DNA of 64,000 bases from Actinomadura violacea (GTDB lineage Bacteria > Actinomycetota > Actinomycetes > Streptosporangiales > Streptosporangiaceae), in assembly GCF_017573465.1 (NCBI RefSeq), contig NZ_JAGEPF010000022.1, positions 62,001-126,000 of the forward strand, given 5' to 3'. The notes beneath the pieces were generated by a model. It was not told where the DNA came from and searched no databases. It saw only the letters and a list, made by a program, of their open reading frames with translations. Position numbers and translations under genes: made by a program. Below, piece after piece: positions 33,088 through 41,386 of the stretch (the first letter of the stretch is position 1; each line of letters starts with the position of its first letter).

Positions 33088-33811
33088 CCGGCCGGTAGTG
33101 GGTCGTGAGGCGCCGCTCGTCGTCCAGCGTGTGGAACGCGACGCCGGGCGGCGCCTCGTAGTCGGCGACGGCGCCGCCCTGCCCGGGGAGCCGGATCGTG
33201 GACACGACGCCGGGCGCAACCAGCAGCGGCCGTCCAGCGAACGTGGTGGCCGCCGCCGTGTGCGCGTGCCCGCACAGCACGGCCACCACCTGCGGGTGCC
33301 GGGCGAGCACGGCGGCGAGCCGGTCCTCGCCGAACAGCCGGATCCCGTCCACGTACGGGACGCCGAGCGTCACCGGCGGATGGTGGAAGCACACGAACGC
33401 CGGGGCTTCGGGACGGTCGCCGAGCACGCCGTCCAGCCAGCCGAGCGTCTCGTCGGAGAGGAACCCGTGGTCCTCGCCCGGGACGGACGAGTCGCACATG
33501 GCGAAGACCGCGCCGCCGACCTCGTGCACCCGGTCGACCGGCTCCCCGGACGGCTCCTCGCCGAGCAGCGCCTTCCGGAACGGCTCGCGCCTGTCGTGGT
33601 TGCCGGGGCAGGTCAGCACCGGGTGCGGTGACTGCAGGACCTCCCGGGCCTCCTCGTACTCGGCGGGCGCGCCGTGGTCGGCGATGTCCCCGGTGACGAG
33701 GACGGCGTCGAGCGGCAGGGCGTCCAGATGGCGCATGACGCGGCGGGCGCGCTCGCCGGCGCGCTCCCCGCCGTCGAGATGGATGTCGCTGAGCTGCGCG
33801 AAAGTGAGCAT
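33059..33811 (-). CDS. Metallophosphoesterase (CpdA-like)
   Basis: 250 residues with all five blocks of the calcineurin-like fold: SDIHLDGG, TGDIADHG, PGNHD, CFHHPP and GHAHT, giving a dinuclear metal centre. It resembles class III cyclic nucleotide phosphodiesterases of actinobacteria (CpdA/Rv0805), though phospholipid or other phosphodiesters remain possible. The ATG follows a TANNNT box on the minus strand. It converges on and overlaps the IclR gene by 29 bp. Confidence 0.92.
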   Translation of the reverse strand: MLTFAQLSDIHLDGGERAGERARRVMRHLDALPLDAVLVTGDIADHGAPAEYEEAREVLQSPHPVLTCPGNHDRREPFRKALLGEEPSGEPVDRVHEVGGAVFAMCDSSVPGEDHGFLSDETLGWLDGVLGDRPEAPAFVCFHHPPVTLGVPYVDGIRLFGEDRLAAVLARHPQVVAVLCGHAHTAAATTFAGRPLLVAPGVVSTIRLPGQGGAVADYEAPPGVAFHTLDDERRLTTHYRPVTGGSSTSA

Positions 33812-33817
33812 GCCGCG

Positions 33818-33823
33818 AACCTA
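33818..33823 (-). promoter_or_regulatory. -10 box, probable leaderless start of the phosphodiesterase gene
   Basis: TAGGTT on the minus strand ends 6 nt before the ATG at 33811. Confidence 0.5.
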
Positions 33824-33846
33824 GACGGCGACCGGACCGACATTAA

Positions 33847-33881
33847 GATCCAGTTCCATGGCGAAAGACTGGACCAGTTCC
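33847..33881 (+). promoter_or_regulatory. Direct repeats at the MocR start, possible autoregulatory site
   Basis: GATCCAGTTCC (33847-33857) and GGACCAGTTCC (33871-33881) share 9 of 11 bases, 24 bp apart, straddling the ATG. MocR/PdxR regulators bind spaced direct repeats, so autoregulation is plausible; part of the match is constrained by coding. Confidence 0.4.
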
Positions 33882-35300
33882 GGGGTCGACCTGCACCTGG
33901 AGCCCGACCCGTCCGGCGGGCGCCGCGACGCCCTCGAACGCGCCCTCCGCGACGCGATCCGGACCGGTCGCCTCGCGCCGGGCGCGGCCGTCCCCTCGAC
34001 GCGCGCCCTCGCCGCCCAGCTCGGGGTGGCGCGCGGCACCGTGACGGCCGCCTACGACCAGCTGGTCGCCGAGGGCTACCTGACGGCCCGGCAGGGCGCC
34101 GCGACCCGGGTCGCCGAGGTCCGTCCCGCCGAGCCGGAGCCGCCCGGGACGCCCGCGCCCGGCCCGTCCGGCGGTCCCGCGTGGGCCGGTTCGTGGGCGC
34201 CCGCCGGGACGGAGTCCGCGCACGACCTGCGTCCCGGCCGCCCCGACCTCGGCACCTTCCCCGCCTCGGCCTGGCTTCGCTCGACGCGCCGCGTGCTGAC
34301 CTCGGCCGGCCCGGAGGCGCACGCGCTCGGCGACCCGCGCGGACGCCCCGAACTGCGCGCCGCGCTCGCCGACTACCTGCGGCGCGTCCGGGGCGTCGAC
34401 GCCGACCCCGAGCGGATCGTGATCACGTCCGGGTACGCGCAGGGGCTCGGGCTGCTCGCCCGGGTCCTCGCCGACGCCGGGACGTCCGCGATCGCGATGG
34501 AGGAGCCCGGCCACCCCTACCACCGCATGATCGTCGCCCGCGCCGGACTCGGGGTCGTCCCGCTGCCGGTGGACGACCTCGGCGCCCGCACCGACCTGCC
34601 CCCCGAGGCCGGCGCGATGGTGCTCACCCCCGCGCACCAGTACCCGGCCGGCGCCACCCTCGCCCCCACCCGCCGCCGCGCCGCGACCGCGTGGGCGCGC
34701 GAAACCGGCGGGCTCGTCGTCGAGGACGACTACGACGGCGAGTTCCGCTACGACCGCCTGCCCGTCGGCTCCCTGCAGGGCACCGCGCCGGGCCACGTCG
34801 TCTACGCCGGCACCGCGTCCAAGACGCTGGCCCCGGCACTGCGGCTCGGCTGGATGGTGCTGCCCTCCGCCCTGGTCGAGCCGGTCGCCGAGGCCAAGCG
34901 CCTCGCCGACGCGCACACCCCGTCGCTCGGGCAGCTCGTCCTCGCCGACCTGATCACCGGCCACGCCTACGACCGGCACGTCCGCGCCGCCCGGTTGCGC
35001 TACCGGCGCCGCCGGGACGCACTGGTCGAGGCGCTGCGGCGGCGGGCGCCGCACGTCCGGGTGCTGGGCGTCGCCGCCGGCCTGCATGCGCTCCTCCTTC
35101 TCCCCGACGACGGCCCCGGCGAGGACGAGGTCATGGCGCGGGCGGCGGCGCGCGGCCTCGCCCTGCAGCCCCTCGGCGAGTTCTGGCAGCGGCCGGACGG
35201 GCGCCCGCGCGGCCTCGTCGTCGGGTACAGCACCCCGCTCCAGTCCGGCTATACCGCCGCGCTGGACGCGCTGTGCTCGGTACTGCGGTACAAAACCTGA
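33858..35300 (+). CDS. MocR/PdxR-family regulator (GntR HTH fused to aminotransferase domain)
   Basis: 480 residues: GntR winged HTH (about 20-85, PSTRALAAQLGVARGTVTAAYDQL), a Pro/Ala-rich linker (about 92-125), and a fold-type I aminotransferase domain with the PLP Lys in TASKTLAPALRLGW (near 320). Members respond to PLP and control vitamin B6, GABA, taurine or cell-wall genes. It lies 63 bp before bioB on the same strand. PLP-dependent sensing of biotin-related or B6 metabolism is possible, but no synthesis genes for B6 are adjacent. Confidence 0.93.
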   Translation: MAKDWTSSGVDLHLEPDPSGGRRDALERALRDAIRTGRLAPGAAVPSTRALAAQLGVARGTVTAAYDQLVAEGYLTARQGAATRVAEVRPAEPEPPGTPAPGPSGGPAWAGSWAPAGTESAHDLRPGRPDLGTFPASAWLRSTRRVLTSAGPEAHALGDPRGRPELRAALADYLRRVRGVDADPERIVITSGYAQGLGLLARVLADAGTSAIAMEEPGHPYHRMIVARAGLGVVPLPVDDLGARTDLPPEAGAMVLTPAHQYPAGATLAPTRRRAATAWARETGGLVVEDDYDGEFRYDRLPVGSLQGTAPGHVVYAGTASKTLAPALRLGWMVLPSALVEPVAEAKRLADAHTPSLGQLVLADLITGHAYDRHVRAARLRYRRRRDALVEALRRRAPHVRVLGVAAGLHALLLLPDDGPGEDEVMARAAARGLALQPLGEFWQRPDGRPRGLVVGYSTPLQSGYTAALDALCSVLRYKT

Positions 35301-35363
35301 TCGGTCCGGTTTGTCGGCCCTGGTCATCAACACCCCGGGCCCCTTCTGCAAGGATCGTCTGCC

Positions 35364-36425
35364 ATGAGCCTTCTCGAGACCCTGGCCGGCAAGGGACTGC
35401 GGCGCGAGCCGCCGACGCGGGACGAGGCGCTGGCGGTGCTGGCGACGTCCGACGACGACATCCTCGACGTGGTGGCCGCCGCGGGCCGCGTCCGCCGGCA
35501 CTGGTTCGGCCGCCGGGTCAAGCTGAACTACCTGGTCAACCTCAAGTCCGGGCTGTGCCCCGAGGACTGCTCGTACTGCTCGCAGCGGCTCGGCTCGCAG
35601 GCCGACGTGCTCAAGTACACCTGGCTGAAGCCCGAGGAGGCCGCCGACGCCGCCGCGGCCGGGATGGCGGCGGGCGCCAAGCGCGTCTGCCTGGTCGCCA
35701 GCGGCCGCGGCCCCACCGACCGCGACGTCGACCGGGTCGCCGACACCATCGCCGCGATCAAGGAGCGCGGCGACGTGGAGATCTGCGCCTGCCTCGGCCT
35801 GCTCCGCGACGGCCAGGGCGAGCGGCTCGCCGAGGCCGGCGCCCACGCCTACAACCACAACCTCAACACCTCCGAGGGCGTGTACGGCGACATCTGCACC
35901 ACCCACGACTTCAGCGACCGGCAGGACACCGTCCGCAAGTCCAAGGACGCCGGCCTGTCCCCGTGCTCCGGCCTCATCGCCGGGATGGGCGAGACCGATG
36001 AGGACCTCGTCGACGTCGCGTTCGCGCTCCGCGACCTGGACGTCGACTCGGTCCCCGTCAACTTCCTGATCCCCTTCGACGGGACGCCGCTCGCCGAGCG
36101 GTGGGCGCTCACCCCGCAGCGCTGCCTGCGCATCCTCGCGATGGTCCGGTTCGTCAACCCCGACGTCGAGGTCCGGCTCGCCGGCGGCCGCGAGATCCAC
36201 CTGCGCAGCCTGCAGCCGCTCGCCCTGGAGATCGTCAACTCGATCTTCCTGGGCGACTACCTGACCAGCGAGGGCCAGGCGGGCAAGGCCGACCTGGAGA
36301 TGATCGAGGACCTCGGGTTCGAGGTGGAGGGCACCGAGACGCCCAGCATGCCCGAGCACCGCCGCGCCGAGACGGTGTCCGTCCGCCGCCGCGGCGCCGG
36401 CACCGCACTGCCGCCGAACGCCTGA
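35364..36425 (+). CDS. bioB: Biotin synthase
   Basis: 353-residue radical SAM enzyme inserting sulfur into dethiobiotin. The SAM-cluster motif is CPEDCSYC (Cys65, Cys69, Cys72), NHNLNTSEG and the auxiliary-cluster Cys/Arg region (AGGREIHLRSLQP) are present. Length is normal with a short variable tail. ATG 35364 has a weak GGATCG-type leader. No bioF/A/D nearby, so the rest of the pathway is elsewhere. The preceding gene is a MocR regulator. Confidence 0.97.
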   Translation: MSLLETLAGKGLRREPPTRDEALAVLATSDDDILDVVAAAGRVRRHWFGRRVKLNYLVNLKSGLCPEDCSYCSQRLGSQADVLKYTWLKPEEAADAAAAGMAAGAKRVCLVASGRGPTDRDVDRVADTIAAIKERGDVEICACLGLLRDGQGERLAEAGAHAYNHNLNTSEGVYGDICTTHDFSDRQDTVRKSKDAGLSPCSGLIAGMGETDEDLVDVAFALRDLDVDSVPVNFLIPFDGTPLAERWALTPQRCLRILAMVRFVNPDVEVRLAGGREIHLRSLQPLALEIVNSIFLGDYLTSEGQAGKADLEMIEDLGFEVEGTETPSMPEHRRAETVSVRRRGAGTALPPNA

Positions 36426-36431
36426 CCGCGA

Positions 36432-36463
36432 CCGGGCGGCGGCGATCCGCGCCCGCCGCCCGG
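36432..36463 (+). terminator. 11-bp GC hairpin after bioB
   Basis: CCGGGCGGCGG (36432-36442) pairs perfectly with CCGCCGCCCGG (36453-36463) across a 10-nt loop, 6 bp after the bioB stop. No U-run. Confidence 0.6.
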
Positions 36464-36539
36464 GATCAGCGCGCCGGTCTCCGTCCGACGGAGGCAAATC
36501 CCGTTGCGCCGGTCCGGGCACCATCGCCAGCATGATCGG

Positions 36540-37496
36540 ATGACACCACCCGCGACCGGCCGTCGCCTGCCTTGGGACGCGATCCCCGCCGCACTGCGCG
36601 CGGACGTCGAGAAGGAACTCGGCGGCGACGTGGCGGAGGCCGCGACGCAGCCCGGCGGATTCTCCCCGGGCGTCGCCGCCCGCCTCCGCCTCGCCGACGG
36701 CCGCCGCGCGTTCGTGAAGGCGGTCGGCCCGGAGCCGAACCCCGAAAGCCCCGCCATCCACCGCGCCGAAGCCGCCATCGCCGCCGCCCTCCCGGACGAC
36801 GCGCCCACCCCGGCCTTCCTCGGCTCGTTCGACCGCGACGGCTGGGTCGTCCTGCTGTTCGAGGACGTCGACGGCAAGCCGCCCGCCCAGCCGTGGGCGC
36901 CGGACGAACTGGACCGCGTCCTGGACGCCGTCGCCGACCTGTCCCGGACCCTGACGCCTTCGCCCCTCCCGGCGCCGTCGGCCGAGGAGCGCTTCGCGGA
37001 CGAGTTCCACGGCTGGCGGCACCTTCTCGCCGCCCACCGCCGCGGCGACGACGACCTGGCGGGCCTCGACCCGTGGGCGGCGGAGCACCTCCCGCGCCTC
37101 GCCGCGGCCGAGCCGGCCTGGTCCGCCGCCGCCACGGGCACCACCCTCGCCCACGCCGACCTGCGCGCCGACAACCTCCTCCTCACCCCTGACCGCGTGG
37201 TCGTCGTCGACTGGCCGTGGGCGTGCAGGGCGGCCCCGTGGTTCGACCTGCTGCTCTTCCTCCCCAGCGTCCGCATGCAGGGCGGCCCGCCCTGCGAGGA
37301 CCTCTTCGCCGCCCACCCGGCCGCCCGCCACGCCGACGGGGACGCGGTGACGGCCGCCCTTGTCGCCTGGTCCGGCTTCCTCATCGGGCATGGCCGCCGG
37401 CCCCCGCCGCCCGGCCTCCCCACCCTCCGCGCCTTCCAGACCGCCCAGGGCCTCGCCGCCCTCGAATGGCTCAAAGCGCGCACGACCTGGCCCTAG
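36540..37496 (+). CDS. Aminoglycoside phosphotransferase (APH) family protein
   Basis: 318 residues of the APH/choline-kinase fold: the catalytic loop HADLRADNLL (near 207) and metal-binding VVDWPWA (near 225) are intact, the N-terminal nucleotide-binding lobe ends with LLFEDVDG. This general family phosphorylates antibiotics, homoserine, choline or sugars and is common as a lone gene in actinomycetes; resistance cannot be inferred. ATG 36540 lacks a clear ribosome-binding site. Confidence 0.88.
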   Translation: MTPPATGRRLPWDAIPAALRADVEKELGGDVAEAATQPGGFSPGVAARLRLADGRRAFVKAVGPEPNPESPAIHRAEAAIAAALPDDAPTPAFLGSFDRDGWVVLLFEDVDGKPPAQPWAPDELDRVLDAVADLSRTLTPSPLPAPSAEERFADEFHGWRHLLAAHRRGDDDLAGLDPWAAEHLPRLAAAEPAWSAAATGTTLAHADLRADNLLLTPDRVVVVDWPWACRAAPWFDLLLFLPSVRMQGGPPCEDLFAAHPAARHADGDAVTAALVAWSGFLIGHGRRPPPPGLPTLRAFQTAQGLAALEWLKARTTWP

Positions 37497-37528
37497 CCCG
37501 GCGCGATCCCGGCGCGCGACACTGAGGC

Positions 37529-38101
37529 GTGCCTGACGAACGCGAACTGGGCCGCGCGGCGCAGGGCGCCGCTGACACCGGCCCCGGCAAGGCGCTCAAC
37601 GATCTGGGCATCGGGCTGTTCCTGCTCCTCCTCGGCGTGGCCTGCGCCGCAGGCACGCTCGGCCTGCGATGGGAGGCGCTGCTCGTCTGGCCGCCTTGGG
37701 CCGCGCTGCTGGTCTTTGCTCTGCGGCGCCGACGCGACAGCCTCCCGCAAAGGGCATGGCTCCAGGGGACGGTCCGCCGCATCGAAGACCGGTCGGGCGT
37801 GCACGAATGCGACCTCGCGGCCGCGACCGAGGCCCGGCTCGGCTCCACCACCGTCATGCGTGGAGAACCGTCCTTCGGCGTGCTGACCTCGCGGGACGCC
37901 CTGACCGGCGACCGGGTGCGCTACGTGTTCAGAGGCGAGGACGGCCGTCCGCTGAAGCCGGACGACGTCCGGGCGCTCGCCGAGGCGTTGGACGCCGGAC
38001 CGCAGAAACCGACGGCCGCGAGGCTGCGCGAGATCGCCGCGCACGGACGCGAACCGACGTCCGCGGAACGGGTCGACTGGAGCCACCGCATCACCCGCTG
38101 A
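37529..38101 (+). CDS. Hypothetical membrane protein
   Basis: 190 residues of unknown function. Two hydrophobic segments (about 27-45 and 48-66) are followed by RRRR and a soluble domain of about 120 residues (LQGTVRRIEDRSGVHECDL onward) with a small beta-rich appearance. GTG 37529 is used. No recognisable family. Codon choice is slightly less G+C-biased than its neighbours, as in the next three genes. Confidence 0.65.
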   Translation: MPDERELGRAAQGAADTGPGKALNDLGIGLFLLLLGVACAAGTLGLRWEALLVWPPWAALLVFALRRRRDSLPQRAWLQGTVRRIEDRSGVHECDLAAATEARLGSTTVMRGEPSFGVLTSRDALTGDRVRYVFRGEDGRPLKPDDVRALAEALDAGPQKPTAARLREIAAHGREPTSAERVDWSHRITR

Positions 38102-38104
38102 GCC

Positions 38105-38560
38105 CTACGCCGGGCGGACGGCCGGGAAGTCGGCCCAGACGGTGGTGCCGGGGCCGTCGGGGCGGTGCCCCCACGCCTTCGCGAGCGCGGCGACGATGTG
38201 CAGGCCGCGCCCGCTCTCACCACCTGGATCGGTCCGCACCACCGGCCGCGCGCCGTCCGCACCGTCGTCGGTCACCTCGGCGCGCAGCACCCCGCGTCCC
38301 GCCCACAGCGCGATCGTGATCTTGCCGCCCTTCCCGGACGCGGTGTGCCGGATGCCGTTGGCCGCCAGCTCGTCCACCACCAGCGCCATGTCCGCGAGCA
38401 ATTCCGACCCGGGGGAGATGTGCCCGGGAACCAGCGTGTCCCGCAGAAAAAGCCGAGCATAAGGGACGGAACGGTCAACCCCGGGAAGCGTGAGCGCCCC
38501 CAGAAGCTCCATACCGTTCCCTATGCCCGCCCATACATATCGAGCCTTGCCGGATGCCAT
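38105..38560 (-). CDS. HATPase-domain protein (anti-sigma-like, WhiJ-cluster type)
   Basis: 151 residues with a HATPase_c_2 fold: DELAANGIRHTASGKGG (N-box, about 90-106), then EVTDDGADG and GRGLHIVAALAKAWG (G boxes). Such small RsbW-like ATPases are part of the repeated actinomycete trio with an XRE-Scr1 regulator and a DUF397 protein, as in the S. coelicolor whiJ/abaA-type loci controlling development or secondary metabolism. ATG 38560 has AAGGAGG 7 nt upstream; frames further upstream run through an A+T-richer non-coding region. Confidence 0.85.
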   Translation of the reverse strand: MASGKARYVWAGIGNGMELLGALTLPGVDRSVPYARLFLRDTLVPGHISPGSELLADMALVVDELAANGIRHTASGKGGKITIALWAGRGVLRAEVTDDGADGARPVVRTDPGGESGRGLHIVAALAKAWGHRPDGPGTTVWADFPAVRPA

Positions 38561-38736
38561 CGCTTCCTCCTTCTCTTCGACACCCGCAAGAGTCATGCCG
38601 ACCTGCCATCTCAACAACACGCTTCCGGTAGATGAGAGGTATTCGTAGGGCCGCCCATAGAGAAGGTGAACGTGCGAAGAACGAATATTTCTAACTTCTC
38701 TCTGGAGAGAGGCGATCATGCACGCAGTGTGACAAC

Positions 38737-39603
38737 GTGCGGGTCATGGGATACGACCGGCAGACCTACCGCCGTCAGAAGATCGGCGACTCGCTGCGCA
38801 TGTTCCGCGAAGGACTCGGCCTGACCCAGCGGGCCGCGTGCCGGCTCCTCGACCGCTCGCAGGCATCGCTCAGCGCTTACGAGAACGGCCACCGCGCCAT
38901 TCGCCCCCGCGACCTCAAACACATTCTGGACGTTTACGGCGTCACGGACGACCTCGTCCGCAGCCGGCTCCTCTCCCTCGCCGCCCAGGGCCGCCAGGAC
39001 GGCTGGTGGCACGACTTCGAGGAGCGCCTGGAGCCGGGAGTCGTCGACTTCGCGTCCCTTGAGGCCGACGCGTCCAGCGTTCGCATGTTCCAGCCTCTTC
39101 TGGTGCACGGTCTCTTCCAGGAGGAGGACTACGCCCGCGCGGTCATCGCCGACTCGGGCAGCGCGCTCCGCAGTTCACGGGATATCGAGACGGAGGTCAG
39201 CTTCAGGATCAGCCGCCAGCGGCTGCACGGTCAGGCGCGCCCGCCAATCATGTCGCTCGTGCTCGGTGAGCCGGCGTTGCGTCAGGTCATGGGCGGCGCC
39301 ACTGTCATGCGGCGCCAGCTGCGCAGGCTGATGGTCATGGGCGAGCGCCCGCATATCAACCTGCAAGTCCTTCCATTCTCCGCCGGTGCTCATCCGGGAG
39401 GTGACGGCGCATTCACCATCCTGGGGATCGGTCCCGAGGCCCTGCTGGAGGTGGTGACGGTCCATAGCCTGACACGCAGTTGGTACGTGGACGAACCGGC
39501 GGACGTCGACCATTACAAGGAGGCGTTCGAACGTCTCTGCGAGATCGCTCTTCCCGCGGACGACTCCCAGAGGTTCATCGAGCGGATAGTGTCCGAGATA
39601 TGA
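38737..39603 (+). CDS. XRE-family regulator with Scr1/DUF5753 C-terminus (WhiJ-like)
   Basis: 288 residues: HTH_31 domain (about 15-70, GLTQRAACRLLDRSQASLSAYENG) and a C-terminal DUF5753 domain (about 105-285), with GLFQEEDYARAV and FSAGAHPGGDGAFTIL as landmarks. In WhiJ-type trios this protein represses through its HTH while the adjacent DUF397 protein relieves it. GTG 38737 is taken; an ATG three codons later is equally possible. The stop overlaps the DUF397 ATG. Confidence 0.88.
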   Translation: MRVMGYDRQTYRRQKIGDSLRMFREGLGLTQRAACRLLDRSQASLSAYENGHRAIRPRDLKHILDVYGVTDDLVRSRLLSLAAQGRQDGWWHDFEERLEPGVVDFASLEADASSVRMFQPLLVHGLFQEEDYARAVIADSGSALRSSRDIETEVSFRISRQRLHGQARPPIMSLVLGEPALRQVMGGATVMRRQLRRLMVMGERPHINLQVLPFSAGAHPGGDGAFTILGIGPEALLEVVTVHSLTRSWYVDEPADVDHYKEAFERLCEIALPADDSQRFIERIVSEI

Positions 39604-39806
39604 GTGAACTGGATCTCTCCACCGTATGTTGGCGGACCAGCAGCCACAGCTCTGGTCAAGGGACCGAATGTGTCGAGGTCGGTGAGATGGCGCGGGGAGT
39701 TCTGGCGCGGGATTCTAAGGATCCGTCGGGGCCTGTGCTGACGTTCGGTGCGGGGGAGTGGCGGACGTTCCTCACCGAGGTCAAGCGCGGGGCGTACGAC
39801 GCCTGA
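39600..39806 (+). CDS. DUF397 protein (small partner of the XRE regulator)
   Basis: 68 residues, standard for DUF397: WRTSSHSSGQGTECVEVGE, RDSKDPSGPVLTF and WRTFLTEVK all match. ATGA overlap with the XRE gene stop. Co-encoded DUF397/XRE pairs behave as regulator-antagonist units and have been compared to toxin-antitoxin modules; here the nearby divergent HATPase completes the trio. Confidence 0.92.
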   Translation: MSELDLSTVCWRTSSHSSGQGTECVEVGEMARGVLARDSKDPSGPVLTFGAGEWRTFLTEVKRGAYDA

Positions 39807-39858
39807 GCGAGGTCATGGCGTGGACGCGGGGCCGTGGCTGGCGCGGCGGGCCGGTGAC

Positions 39859-40452
39859 TCATGGTTCGCGGACGGCCCCCGCCATGGTCGTGGTGACGAC
39901 GCGGCGGACGGCGTCGGCGTCCGGGCGGGGGCCGGTCCGGTCGGCGAACAGCAGGTGCCCGCCGCCGATCAGCATGGGTGCGAGGGTGTCGATGTCGGCG
40001 TCCGCGGCGATGCGGCCGAGGTCGCGTTCGGCGGCGAGGTAGGCCGCGATCATGTGGACCGCCTCGGTGGCCAGCGGGACGCCGGTGGGCCTCGTCGCGC
40101 GCAGCTTCGCGCGCAGCTCGTCCCGCGAGGTGATGAGCGCGACGATGGCCACCGCGACCGTCTCGAACACGCCGGTCAGGGCGTCGGCGAGGTTGCCGGT
40201 GACGGTCCCGGTCCCGGCGGCGGCGCACAGGGCGGCCTGCTGCGCCTCGACCCGGGCGATGCGGTCCTCGACGAGTTCGGCGAGGAAGGCGTCGAAGTCG
40301 GTGAAGTGCCGGTGCAGGACGCCCTTGGCGCATCCGGCCTCGGTCGTGACGGCGCGGCTGGTCAGCGCGTTCGGCCCGTCGCGCAGCAGCACGCGCTCGG
40401 CGGCGTCGAACAGCTGCTGCCGCGCGTCCCGCAGGGCCACCCCGGTCGGCAC
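39859..40452 (-). CDS. TetR-family repressor
   Basis: 197 residues, HTH about 25-50 (TSRAVTTEAGCAKGVLHRHF), then a helical ligand domain. GTG 40452 has AAGGAGG 9 nt upstream. It is divergent from a methyltransferase gene; the 50-bp gap contains a perfect TGGGCG-GT-CGCCCA palindrome and an extra GTGGGC half-site overlapping the methyltransferase -10 box, so it should repress both genes. Confidence 0.93.
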   Translation of the reverse strand: MPTGVALRDARQQLFDAAERVLLRDGPNALTSRAVTTEAGCAKGVLHRHFTDFDAFLAELVEDRIARVEAQQAALCAAAGTGTVTGNLADALTGVFETVAVAIVALITSRDELRAKLRATRPTGVPLATEAVHMIAAYLAAERDLGRIAADADIDTLAPMLIGGGHLLFADRTGPRPDADAVRRVVTTTMAGAVREP

Positions 40453-40474
40453 AGCGCACTCCTCCTTGACGTAG

Positions 40475-40500
40475 TGGGCGGTCGCCCATTTAAAGTGGGC
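40475..40500. promoter_or_regulatory. Palindromic operator with extra half-site for the TetR gene
   Basis: TGGGCG (40475-40480) and CGCCCA (40483-40488) are perfectly inverted around GT; GTGGGC recurs at 40495-40500, forming a second inverted pair with GCCCAT. It spans the divergent promoters. Confidence 0.75.
40491..40496 (+). promoter_or_regulatory. -10 box, probable leaderless start of the methyltransferase gene
   Basis: TAAAGT lies 6 nt before ATG 40503 and is overlapped by the operator half-site. Confidence 0.5.
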
Positions 40501-40502
40501 AC

Positions 40503-41309
40503 ATGACCACTATACCTTCCGAGCCCCCGCCTCCCGCCCCTCACCGGCACCGGCGGCTGGCCGAGTCGTTCGGCGCCGACACCGAGCGCTACGACCGCAC
40601 CCGCCCCCGCTACCCCGACGCCCTGATCGAGCGGATCGTCGCCGGCAGCCCCGGCCGCGACGTCCTCGACGCCGGGTGCGGCACCGGCATCGCGGCCCGG
40701 CAGCTCCAGGCGGCCGGCTGCCGGGTCCTCGGCGTGGAGCCCGACGCGCGGATGGCGGCCTTCGCGCGGCGCACCGGCGTCGAGACCGAGGTCGCGACGA
40801 TCGAGGACTGGGACCCGGCCGGCCGGACGTTCGACGCCGTCGTCGCCGCGACCGCCTGGCACTGGGTCGATCCCGTCGCCGGCGCCGCGAAGGCGGCCCG
40901 GCTGCTGCGCCCCGGCGGCCGGCTCGCCGTGTTCTGGCACGCGCCGGAGCTCCCGCCCGAGATCGTCGAGGCGTTCGCCGAGGTCTACCGGCGCGTCGCG
41001 CCCGACTCGCCGTTCAACGTCCAGGCGGCGCGGGAGGGGCAGGAGGCGTACCGGCCGATCCTGGACATGGCCGCCGCCGGGATCGCCGAGGCCGGCGGGT
41101 TCACCGCCCCCGAGGAGTGGCGGTTCGAGTGGGAGCACACCTACACCCGCGACGAGTGGCTGGACCAGATGCCCACCCAGGGCACGCTGACGCGGCTCCC
41201 CGCTGAGCAGGTCGCCGAGGTGCTGGACGGCGTCGGCGCCGCCATCGACGCACTGGGCGGGACCTTCACCATGCCCTACGCGACCGTCGCCGTCACCGCC
41301 ACCCGCTGA
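40503..41309 (+). CDS. Class I SAM-dependent methyltransferase
   Basis: 268 residues, Methyltransf_11 type: motif I VLDAGCGTGIAARQL (near 57), acid GVEPDARM, motif II AATAWHWVD and LLRPGGRLAVFW. The WHWVD stretch groups it with ubiquinone/menaquinone-like or TAM-like methyltransferases. Divergent from, and likely repressed by, the TetR protein next door. A small-molecule or drug substrate is a guess only. Confidence 0.9.
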   Translation: MTTIPSEPPPPAPHRHRRLAESFGADTERYDRTRPRYPDALIERIVAGSPGRDVLDAGCGTGIAARQLQAAGCRVLGVEPDARMAAFARRTGVETEVATIEDWDPAGRTFDAVVAATAWHWVDPVAGAAKAARLLRPGGRLAVFWHAPELPPEIVEAFAEVYRRVAPDSPFNVQAAREGQEAYRPILDMAAAGIAEAGGFTAPEEWRFEWEHTYTRDEWLDQMPTQGTLTRLPAEQVAEVLDGVGAAIDALGGTFTMPYATVAVTATR

Positions 41310-41386
41310 TCGCCCCCGGATGCGCGCGGCCCGGAGCGGACGGTAGAACGGGGGGTGATGATCGTGTGTGCCCCCGGAGGTGCGTG

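Noticed and set aside
35293..35312. AAACC...GGTTT inverted repeat upstream of bioB
   Set aside because: Five-bp arms with a 10-bp centre could be chance; no BirA gene nearby and the match to a biotin operator is poor.
33843..37391. Very long open frame on the minus strand (about 1180 codons) across the MocR, bioB and phosphotransferase genes
   Set aside because: It is the antisense shadow of three well-recognised genes in high-G+C DNA; the translation is a low-complexity mix of Arg, Gly, Val and Asp without family motifs.
36540..37496. Aminoglycoside resistance gene
   Set aside because: Only the general APH fold is supported; this family is mostly non-resistance kinases and no antibiotic-specific residues can be claimed.
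38561..38719. N-terminal extension of the HATPase gene by about 50 codons
   Set aside because: The region is A+T-richer, has no similarity to the family, and a strong AAGGAGG stands exactly before ATG 38560.
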